Source: Corallococcus soli (GTDB taxonomy: Bacteria > Myxococcota > Myxococcia > Myxococcales > Myxococcaceae). Taken from it: 64,000 nt of DNA. Made by a program: the position numbers and the translations under genes. The notes beneath the pieces are model-generated. The model was not told the origin of the DNA. It ran no database searches and was given only the letters and a program-made list of their open reading frames with translations. The stretch lies in contig NZ_JAAIYO010000006.1 in the NCBI RefSeq assembly GCF_014930455.1, positions 1-64,000 of the forward strand, written 5' to 3'. Of this stretch, positions 26,819-34,814 are shown piece by piece. Position 1 is the stretch's first letter; each line of letters begins with the position of its first letter.

Positions 26819-28459
26819 ATGTCCCAGTCCGTCCCCGCCTTCCGAGCGAAGCTGCTCGGCACCCTGTTGTGCACCCTCACCGCCCTGGCCTGCGGACCGG
26901 CCGCCGAGTCCGGCGCTCCGGAAGAGACGCCGCTGTCCGAGTCGCGCACGCCGGTCGTCTACGGCACGGATGATCGCAGGGACGTCTACGACCACCCCAG
27001 CGCGGCGCTGCAGGAGCGGGCGCGGCAGTCCACCGTGGCGCTGCTGTTCCCGGAGTCCATCGACGCCTCCAACCCGAACAACGTCATCCTCGACGGCACG
27101 ACACTGGACGAGTGGGAGAACCTCTGCACCGACCAGCGCTTCCGCGACGACCCCGCGCCGGCCTTCTGCTCGGGCACGCTCATCGACGATGACCTGGTGC
27201 TCACCGCGGGCCACTGCATCACGAACCAGTCGGAGTGCGACGACACGCGCTTCGTCTTCAAGTTCTACCGCACCGCCGAAGGGGTGATGGAGACCATCAC
27301 CAGCGCGGACGTCTTCTCCTGCAAGAGCATCGTCGCGCGCAAGGAGCAGGATTCGGGCGACCGCTACCTGGATTTCGCCATCGTGAGGCTGGACCGCTCC
27401 GCGGCGCCGCGCTTCACCCCCGCGCCGGTGCGCCCCGGCAACACGGCCCTGGCGGTGGGCACGAACGTGGCCGTCATCGGCAGCGGCAGCGGCATCCCGT
27501 TCAAGATCGACTCGGGCGGCTCCGTGCGTGAGAACAACGCGTCCTTCCTGGACTACTTCATCGCCACCACGGACACCTTCGCGGGCAACTCCGGCTCCGG
27601 CGTGTACGAGACGACCAACAACACCGTGGCCGGCATCCTGGTGTTCGGCGACGAGGACTACGTGGCGCGCGGCAGCTGCAACGTGGTCAACGTGTGCAAG
27701 GAGACGGCCTGCGCCGGCGAGGGCATCATCTACGTGAACCAGGCCATCCGCGAGCTGTGCGCGCGGACGACCAACGCGCGGCTGTGCAACACCACGCCGC
27801 CCCCGCCCACGAAGTACGACTTCACCGCGTCCAACACCGCCACCGCCACGCGCAACACCGTCAACGGCACGGTGACGCTGGCCGCCGGTGAGAAGCTCAC
27901 CGTGGGCACCTGCGGCGTCACCGGCGCGGCCGTCACCGGCGACTCGTACCTGCGCCTGCGCGGCCCGTCCGGCGCGGAGGTCGCCTCCAACGACGACGCG
28001 TGCGGCGGCACGGGCTCTCGCATCACCTACACCGCCACCGTCGCGGGCACCTATGAAGTCCGCGCCGGCTGCTACCAGAACGGCGGCTGCGGCGGCACCG
28101 TCGCCTGGGAAGTGACCCCGGGCGCAGGCACGACCCCGACGGCCGGCGCCAGCGCCTTCGAAGTCAGCGACACCGCCAGCGCCACGCGCAACACGGCGAA
28201 CGTGGACGTGACGCTCCAGGCGGGCCAGTCGCTGACCTTCGGCAGCTGCGGCGTGACGGGCGCGTCCGGCACGGGCGACACGGTGGTGCGGCTGTTCAAC
28301 GCCGCCGGCCAGCAGGTGACGTTCAACGACGACGCGTGCGGTTCGCTGTCCCGCGCGGCCTACACCGTGCCCTCCGGCGCGGGCGGCGTGTACCAGATGC
28401 GCATCGGCTGCTTCGGCGACTCCGCGTGCGACGGCACGCTGGCCTGGACCGTCCAGTAG
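26819..28459 (+). CDS. trypsin-like serine protease lipoprotein with two C-terminal beta domains
   Basis: A 546-residue exported protease. A lipoprotein signal ends in LTALAC (about residue 25). The S1-type protease domain (about 50-320) has a catalytic triad of His132 (LTAGHC), Asp185 (YLDFAIVRLD) and Ser258 (FAGNSGSGVY). Serine after GNSG suggests the glutamyl-endopeptidase (S1B) branch; specificity is not certain. Two related beta-sandwich repeats follow (about 335-440 and 450-546), each with TATRNT/SATRNT, GTCGVTGA/GSCGVTGA, a NDDACG turn and a final AW strand, probably PPC-like. AGGAG lies 8 nt before the ATG. A strong terminator follows. Confidence 0.9.
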   Translation: MSQSVPAFRAKLLGTLLCTLTALACGPAAESGAPEETPLSESRTPVVYGTDDRRDVYDHPSAALQERARQSTVALLFPESIDASNPNNVILDGTTLDEWENLCTDQRFRDDPAPAFCSGTLIDDDLVLTAGHCITNQSECDDTRFVFKFYRTAEGVMETITSADVFSCKSIVARKEQDSGDRYLDFAIVRLDRSAAPRFTPAPVRPGNTALAVGTNVAVIGSGSGIPFKIDSGGSVRENNASFLDYFIATTDTFAGNSGSGVYETTNNTVAGILVFGDEDYVARGSCNVVNVCKETACAGEGIIYVNQAIRELCARTTNARLCNTTPPPPTKYDFTASNTATATRNTVNGTVTLAAGEKLTVGTCGVTGAAVTGDSYLRLRGPSGAEVASNDDACGGTGSRITYTATVAGTYEVRAGCYQNGGCGGTVAWEVTPGAGTTPTAGASAFEVSDTASATRNTANVDVTLQAGQSLTFGSCGVTGASGTGDTVVRLFNAAGQQVTFNDDACGSLSRAAYTVPSGAGGVYQMRIGCFGDSACDGTLAWTVQ

Positions 28460-28485
28460 TCAGCCCCCGCTGGTAATGCTTCCTC

Positions 28486-28541
28486 CCGGGCCCGTGCCCC
28501 TCCACCGTCAGGGCGGAGGGGGGCGGGCCCGGTGCTTTTCC
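28486..28541 (+). terminator. strong intrinsic terminator after the protease gene
   Basis: A long stem: CCGGGCCCG and CCCCTCC (28486-28503, interrupted by TG) pair with GGAGGGG and CGGGCCCGG (28515-28532, interrupted by GG) around an 11-nt loop, followed by TGCTTTTCC. It lies 26 nt past the protease stop and shields serA from read-through. Confidence 0.85.
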
Positions 28542-28634
28542 GCCCCCGGCAGGTCGCAGCGCGCCGGGGCACCGGCACGACATCCACCGCTCCCCTGCCC
28601 CCAGGTCCGGGGGGCTTCCCCGCCCACCCGGGAC

Positions 28635-28661
28635 TTGACACCTTGGGGGGCCAGATCTAAC
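28635..28661 (+). promoter_or_regulatory. candidate serA promoter
   Basis: A consensus -35 box TTGACA at 28635-28640 is followed after 15 nt by TCTAAC (28656-28661), a weak -10 box. The start point would fall close to the ATG at 28672, implying a leaderless or very short-leader mRNA; AAGG at 28664-28667 is the only ribosome-binding sequence. Confidence 0.4.
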
Positions 28662-28671
28662 GCAAGGCGCC

Positions 28672-29925
28672 ATGAGCACACCCCGCTTCCCGCCGTCGCC
28701 CCGCCGCCCCGTCAGCAACGAGGGCCCGCTGCGCGTCCTGCTGCTGGAGAACATCCACGCCTCGGCCCAGGAGATGCTGGCGGCGGAGGGCTTCCAGGTG
28801 GAGCGCACGTCCTCCGCGCTCAAGCCGGAGGAGCTGGCGGAGCGGCTGCGGGGCGTGCACCTGCTGGGCATCCGCAGCAAGACGACGGTGCCGGAGGCGT
28901 CGCTCAAGTACGCGGAGGACCTGCTGGCGATCGGCGCGTTCTGCATCGGCACCAACCAGGTGGACCTGCTCTCCTCCAGCGTGCACGGCGTGCCGGTGTT
29001 CAACGCGCCGTTCAGCAACACGCGCAGCGTGGCGGAGATGGTGCTGGCGGAGGTGGTGGTGCTGACGCGCCAGCTCTTCGACCGCAGCCGGGAGGTGCAC
29101 GCCGGCCAGTGGCGCAAGGTGGCCACCGGCAGCCACGAGGTGCGCGGCAAGACGCTGGGCATCATCGGCTACGGGCACATCGGCTCGCAGCTGGGCGTGC
29201 TGGCGGAGTCGCTGGGCATGCGCGTCCTCTACTACGACGTGATGACGAAGCTGCCCCTGGGCAACTCGCGCTCGGTGCCCACGCTGAACGCGCTCCTGGC
29301 GGAGTCCGACTTCGTGACGCTGCACGTGCCGGCGCTGTCCTCCACGCACCTGATGATGGGGGCGGAGCAGTTCCAGGCGATGAAGCCGGGCGCGTGCCTC
29401 ATCAACGCCAGCCGGGGCACGGTGGTGGACATCCCGGCGCTGGCGCGGGCGCTGCGCTCCAAGCACCTGGGGGGCGCCGCGGTGGACGTGTACCCGGAGG
29501 AGCCGGAGGGCAACTCGGACGGCTTCGTCACGGAGCTGCAGGGCATTCCCAACGTGCTGCTGACGCCGCACATCGGCGGCTCCACGGAGGAGGCGCAGGC
29601 GTCCATTGGCAAGGAGGTGGCCACGTCGCTGCTCAAGTTCGTCAAGGGCGGCGCGACGACGGGCGCGGTGAACTTCCCCAACGTGGAGGCGCCCATCAAC
29701 CCGGGCACCCACCGCATCATCAACGTGCACCGCAACACGCCGGGCGTGCTGCGTGACATCAACCGCATCGTGTCCGACTTCAACGCCAACATCCACGCGC
29801 AGGTGCTGAGCACCGACGCCAACGTGGGCTACCTGGTGATGGACCTGGACCAGGACGTGTCCCAGCAGGTGTGCGAGGCCATCGCCGGGCTGGAGACGGA
29901 CATCAAGACGCGCATCGTGTCCTGA
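28672..29925 (+). CDS. serA: D-3-phosphoglycerate dehydrogenase
   Basis: A 417-residue enzyme that oxidises 3-phosphoglycerate to 3-phosphohydroxypyruvate, the first step of serine synthesis. It has the D-hydroxyacid dehydrogenase fold: NAD-binding GYGHIG at 166-171, catalytic Arg in INASRGTVVD (about 246), Glu in the VYPEEPEG region and His in LLTPHIGGST (about 302). The C-terminal 75 residues (HRIINVHRNTPGVLRDINRIVSDFNANIH) form an ACT domain, as in the E. coli-type enzyme that is inhibited by serine. It has a 20-residue N-terminal extension. The stop is 13 nt from that of the convergent oxidase gene. Confidence 0.95.
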   Translation: MSTPRFPPSPRRPVSNEGPLRVLLLENIHASAQEMLAAEGFQVERTSSALKPEELAERLRGVHLLGIRSKTTVPEASLKYAEDLLAIGAFCIGTNQVDLLSSSVHGVPVFNAPFSNTRSVAEMVLAEVVVLTRQLFDRSREVHAGQWRKVATGSHEVRGKTLGIIGYGHIGSQLGVLAESLGMRVLYYDVMTKLPLGNSRSVPTLNALLAESDFVTLHVPALSSTHLMMGAEQFQAMKPGACLINASRGTVVDIPALARALRSKHLGGAAVDVYPEEPEGNSDGFVTELQGIPNVLLTPHIGGSTEEAQASIGKEVATSLLKFVKGGATTGAVNFPNVEAPINPGTHRIINVHRNTPGVLRDINRIVSDFNANIHAQVLSTDANVGYLVMDLDQDVSQQVCEAIAGLETDIKTRIVS

Positions 29926-29938
29926 GCGCCGGGCGCGC

Positions 29939-31342
<1,404 letters not shown>

Positions 31343-31459
31343 GGCTCCAGGCGTATTGCACGCACCCCGGCGTGACAAGTGGCGCGGTGCGTCCAGGGTC
31401 GGCCGGCGTCGCGAGCGCGTGGCCCTCCCCGCCCCGGGGGTGGGACGGGGTGCCGGCAA

Positions 31460-31472
31460 CCGACAGTGTCGG
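31460..31472. promoter_or_regulatory. palindrome CCGACA-G-TGTCGG
   Basis: A perfect 6-bp dyad with 1-nt centre in the 231-bp region between the divergent oxidase and secreted-protein genes. It is the size of a dimeric repressor half-site pair; candidate operator. Confidence 0.4.
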
Positions 31473-31473
31473 C

Positions 31474-31492
31474 TCCGGACCGTGTGTTCGGA
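31474..31492. promoter_or_regulatory. imperfect dyad TCCGGAC / GTTCGGA
   Basis: Arms match at 6 of 7 positions with a 5-nt spacer, directly beside the palindrome at 31460-31472. The two together could bind a regulator cooperatively. Confidence 0.3.
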
Positions 31493-31522
31493 AGCCAAGA
31501 ATCCAGGCTGGGCCCGTATACG

Positions 31523-31537
31523 ACGCGACGGTCGCGT
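31523..31537. promoter_or_regulatory. palindrome ACGCGAC-G-GTCGCGT
   Basis: A perfect 7-bp dyad with 1-nt centre, 37 nt upstream of the ATG at 31574 and just after GTATAC. The position suits a repressor site over the promoter of the small secreted-protein gene. Confidence 0.45.
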
Positions 31538-31573
31538 TCCGGCCGTGCCCCCGTCCCTTCCAGGAGTCTCCCG

Positions 31574-31924
31574 ATGAAGCCGCTCAGCACCCTCGCCCTG
31601 CTGGCCTCCCTGACGCTCGCCCCTGGCGCCCTGGCCGCCGCGGAGACCCCGCCCTCGCAGGTGCCCCAGGTCTTCGCGACGGTGGATGACTATGCCGTCA
31701 TCAACCCCAGCACCGTGGAGGTCACCGGCATCCTCCAGGGGGAGACGCTGCCCCGGGTCTTCCGCTTCATCTACAACACCAGCGTGAACGCGGACTCCAG
31801 CCAGCACCTGTCGCGCTGTGACCGGCTGGCGCTGCTCGCGATGAACCGACCCGGACGCTACGTGTTCGAGATGACCCAGGGCGGCGGCTCCCAGCCGACC
31901 CGCTGCCGGCTGACGCGCCAGTAA
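31574..31924 (+). CDS. small secreted protein, unknown function
   Basis: A 116-residue protein starting at the ATG of MKPLSTLALLASLTLAPGALAAAE, a clear signal peptide with cleavage near ALA-AAE. CAGGAG is 8-10 nt upstream. The mature about 92 residues show mixed strands (VDDYAVINPSTVEVTGILQGETLPRVFRFIYNTSV), two Cys (SRCDRL, TRCRL) that may pair, and no known domain. It is followed after 15 nt by the repeat lipoprotein gene, so both are likely co-transcribed from the promoter region with palindromes. Confidence 0.75.
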   Translation: MKPLSTLALLASLTLAPGALAAAETPPSQVPQVFATVDDYAVINPSTVEVTGILQGETLPRVFRFIYNTSVNADSSQHLSRCDRLALLAMNRPGRYVFEMTQGGGSQPTRCRLTRQ

Positions 31925-31939
31925 CCCCGGACGCCCTCC

Positions 31940-33763
31940 ATGGACCTCCTGGCGAGAACGACGTGGGCGCTGGTGTGCGTGGCCCTGGGCTTCCAGCTCG
32001 GCTGCGGTGGGCGGGAGCCGGAGCCCCCGTTCCCCACGCCCGTGGATGCGGACGGCGACGGCCGTGCGGTGAACCTGGACTGTGATGACCACGACCCCGC
32101 CGTGTGGCGGGCCGTGCGGGGCTACGAGGACCTGGACGGGGACGGACACGGGGACCTGGAGCGCCCGGTCACCTGCGTGGGTGACGGCAGCGAGGGCTGG
32201 ACGGAGCAACAGGGCGACTGCGCGCCCCAGGACGCTACCCGGTGGCGGTGGCCCGCACAGGCTGTCTACCCGGACCAGGATGGAGATGGGGCCACGGGGC
32301 CCGGCCCGGTATGGCTGTGCGTGGGAGACTCGCTCCAGGGCTATCTCGAACAGGCAGGGGACCCCGACTGCGACGACCAGGACCCGCGGAGCTGGCACTC
32401 CGAGCTGGCCTGGGTGGACTCGGATGGCGACGGCGTGGGCGAAGGCACGCCCATCCGGTGGTGCACCGGGCAGGGCCGCACGCCCCCCGCAAGTCATGTG
32501 CTCGTGTCCGGGGACTGCGCGCCCGGGGACGCGCGCCGCTGGCGCATGCTGCCCTACGCCTACCGGGACGAGGACCAGGACGGCTTCACGGTGCCCCAGG
32601 CGGGAACGGTGTGCGCCGGGACGGCCCTGCCCCCGGGCCATGCCACCCACAGCATCCAGACCGACTGTGATGACCGGAACCGGAACCGCACCGTGCCCAT
32701 CGAGCGCTGGGCCGACACGGATGGCGACGGCGTGGGCGAAGGGGACCCCATCCTGCGCTGCATCAGCCCCGGGGAATCGATTCCAGGCGAGGTCTTCCAG
32801 GGAGGCGACTGCGGGCCCGGGGACGGGACGCGCTGGCAGTACCTGGCCTTCGCGTCCCGCGACGTCGACTTCGACGGCTACCTGGCGCCGGCGTCAGGCC
32901 TGCGGTGCAGTGGCTTCTGGCTGCCTTCTGGCTTCTCCGCGTCGGTCGTGAACGACGACTGCGACGACCGGGACGTGACACGCTTCCGCACCTGGAGCGT
33001 CCACGCGGACTCGGACCGGGACGGCGTGGGCGCGGGTCCAGCGACCGCCATCTGTGGCGGGGCGCAGGTGCCCACCGGCTACGCGACGACGGACACCGAC
33101 TGCGCGGCGGCGGATGCGGCGCGGTGGCGGATGCTGGCGTATGCGTTCCGCGATGCCGACGGCGACACCTTCACCGTGGAGCAGGCCGGGGAGTTGTGCG
33201 CGGGCGTGTCCCTGCCGGCGGGCCATGCCACCTACGCGATGTCCGGCCCGGACTGCGATGACTCGAATGCCTCCCGCTACCAGAGCGTGTCCGCCTTCAC
33301 GGACACGGACGGGGACGGCGTGGGCGCGGGGACGGCCACGGCCCTGTGCACCAACGGGCAGGTGCCGCCCCCCTGGTCCTCGCTGGGCACGGACTGCGCC
33401 GCGGAGGATGCGACGCGGTGGAGGGACCTCACGGCCTCCCTCGCGGACCAGGACGGAGACGGCTTCACCGCGCCGATTCCCGCGACGCTCGTGTGCACCG
33501 GGGCGGCCCTGCCGGCGCCCTACCACGCGAAGGCCGTGGGCAATGACTGCGACGACGCGGACCCGGACCTCTACCGGTGGATGGTGCTCTATCCGGACCG
33601 GGACGGGGACGGCGTGGGCGCGCCGCCCCGGCAGGTGAGCTGCATCGGACAGGCGATCCCCGGCGGCCTGTCCGTCTACGGGGACGACACCGACGACCAG
33701 GATCCGGTGCGCCAGGAGGATCCGGACGAGGCCGACGAGGTGGGCCTCATCCTGGACCTGTGA
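31940..33763 (+). CDS. repeat-rich acidic lipoprotein, MopE/metal-binding-repeat type
   Basis: A 607-residue lipoprotein (lipobox LGFQLGC, Cys near 22). From residue 47 it is built of 11 tandem units of about 46-51 residues and a degenerate twelfth. Each unit starts with DC followed by acidic residues (DCDD or DCAP/DCAA), continues with an Asp-rich loop such as DxDGDGxG, and has a second Cys about 35-40 residues on. From the second unit two unit types largely alternate: DCDD units with TDGDGVG loops and DCAP-type units with an RWRM/RWRD core and FTVP. The Asp loops look like calcium sites and the family style is that of MopE-type putative metal-binding repeats. Surface calcium-binding structural role is inferred. 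Confidence 0.82.
   Translation: MDLLARTTWALVCVALGFQLGCGGREPEPPFPTPVDADGDGRAVNLDCDDHDPAVWRAVRGYEDLDGDGHGDLERPVTCVGDGSEGWTEQQGDCAPQDATRWRWPAQAVYPDQDGDGATGPGPVWLCVGDSLQGYLEQAGDPDCDDQDPRSWHSELAWVDSDGDGVGEGTPIRWCTGQGRTPPASHVLVSGDCAPGDARRWRMLPYAYRDEDQDGFTVPQAGTVCAGTALPPGHATHSIQTDCDDRNRNRTVPIERWADTDGDGVGEGDPILRCISPGESIPGEVFQGGDCGPGDGTRWQYLAFASRDVDFDGYLAPASGLRCSGFWLPSGFSASVVNDDCDDRDVTRFRTWSVHADSDRDGVGAGPATAICGGAQVPTGYATTDTDCAAADAARWRMLAYAFRDADGDTFTVEQAGELCAGVSLPAGHATYAMSGPDCDDSNASRYQSVSAFTDTDGDGVGAGTATALCTNGQVPPPWSSLGTDCAAEDATRWRDLTASLADQDGDGFTAPIPATLVCTGAALPAPYHAKAVGNDCDDADPDLYRWMVLYPDRDGDGVGAPPRQVSCIGQAIPGGLSVYGDDTDDQDPVRQEDPDEADEVGLILDL
32078..33681 (+). repeat. eleven tandem coding repeats of about 145 bp
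   Basis: Eleven units inside the lipoprotein gene, about 48.6 residues on average. Recurrent DNA words include gacggcgtgggcg and actgcg. Even and odd units form two families that alternate over most of the array, suggesting that a two-unit block was duplicated. Confidence 0.75.
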
Positions 33764-33776
33764 GGGCTGGGGCGAG

Positions 33777-34646
33777 CTACCCCTGGATGAAGGCCAGCAG
33801 GTCGTTGTTGATGACGTCCTTGTTGACCGAACACATGCCGTGGCTGAAGCCCGGGTAGACCTTCAGCATCGCGCTCTTGATCAGCGTCGCCGTCAGCCGC
33901 CCCCCACCGTCGAAGGGGACGATCTGATCATCGTCCCCGTGCATCACCAGGGTGGGCACGTCGAAGCGCTTCAGGTCCTCGCGGAAGTCGGTCTCGGAGA
34001 AAGCCTGGATGCAGTCGTACTCGGCCTTCAGGGCGCCCATCAGGCCCTGGAGCCGGAAGCTCTCCCGGAGCCCTTCGGACACCTGCGCGCCGGGCCGGTT
34101 GAAGCCGTAGAACGCCAGGCTCAGCTCCATGAAGAAGCTGGAGCGATCCTTCTTCACCCCGGCGCGGATGCCATCGAAGACCTCGATGGGCAGGCCATGG
34201 GGGTGCCAGTCCGTCTTGAGCATGATGGGCGGGACGGCGCTGATGAGCACCGCCCTGGCCACGCGCGAAGTCCCATGCCGCCCGATGTAGCGCGCCACCT
34301 CGCCGCCGCCCGTCGAATGACCGACATGGATGGCCTTGCGCAGGTCCAGCGCGCCCGTCAGCGCGGCGAGGTCGTCCGCGTAGGTGTCCATGTCGTGGCC
34401 GCCCCAGGGCTGGGACGAACGCCCGTGGCCCCGGCGGTCATGCGCGATGGTGCGGTAGCCACGCTCGGACAGGAACAGCATCTGGTCCTCGAAGGCATCC
34501 GCCGTCAGGGGCCAGCCGTGGGAGAAGACGACGGGCTGGCCCTCCCGGGGGCCCCAGTCCTTGAAGTAGAGCTGGGTGCCATCCCGGGTGGTGACGTAGC
34601 TGCCCGAAAGCTTCCCGACGTGCGCACTGCCGGACTGGGTGTCCAT
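33777..34646 (-). CDS. alpha/beta hydrolase, non-haem chloroperoxidase-like
   Basis: A 289-residue alpha/beta hydrolase of the cofactor-free haloperoxidase/esterase group. The nucleophile elbow is GHSTGGG (Ser near 105), the acid lies in [11 protein letters not shown] (about 235) and the His in YPGFSHGM (about 264). The oxyanion segment [15 protein letters not shown] and [14 protein letters not shown] are typical of this group. It probably hydrolyses small esters and may make peracids in vitro; the natural substrate is unknown. The ATG at 34646 has AGGAG upstream. It is convergent with the repeat lipoprotein gene and a hairpin separates it from the gene upstream. Confidence 0.88.
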   Translation of the reverse strand: MDTQSGSAHVGKLSGSYVTTRDGTQLYFKDWGPREGQPVVFSHGWPLTADAFEDQMLFLSERGYRTIAHDRRGHGRSSQPWGGHDMDTYADDLAALTGALDLRKAIHVGHSTGGGEVARYIGRHGTSRVARAVLISAVPPIMLKTDWHPHGLPIEVFDGIRAGVKKDRSSFFMELSLAFYGFNRPGAQVSEGLRESFRLQGLMGALKAEYDCIQAFSETDFREDLKRFDVPTLVMHGDDDQIVPFDGGGRLTATLIKSAMLKVYPGFSHGMCSVNKDVINNDLLAFIQG

Positions 34647-34766
34647 GGCTGTCTCCTGACGGTACGGCGAGGTACGACCGACGCGAAGGTGTCCCCCCGG
34701 GCGCCCTCGCACCATCGTCCCGCGAGCCCTCCGTCCGAAAGCCAGCGCACGTCCTCCCGCCCCTCA

Positions 34767-34795
34767 CGGCGGCCCGGGGTGGACCCGGGCCGCCG
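34767..34795 (-). terminator. perfect 12-bp hairpin after the dihaem protein gene
   Basis: CGGCGGCCCGGG (34767-34778) pairs perfectly with 34784-34795 around a 5-nt loop. It starts 20 nt past the stop of the minus-strand beta-propeller/dihaem gene (34815). No U-tract, yet the stem is very stable. Confidence 0.65.
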
Positions 34796-34814
34796 CGCCC
34801 TTCAAGTGCTCACC

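Noticed and set aside
31343-32650. N-terminal extension of the FAD oxidase frame by 436 codons
   Set aside because: The extension is antisense to two real genes; family homology begins at the ATG at 31342.
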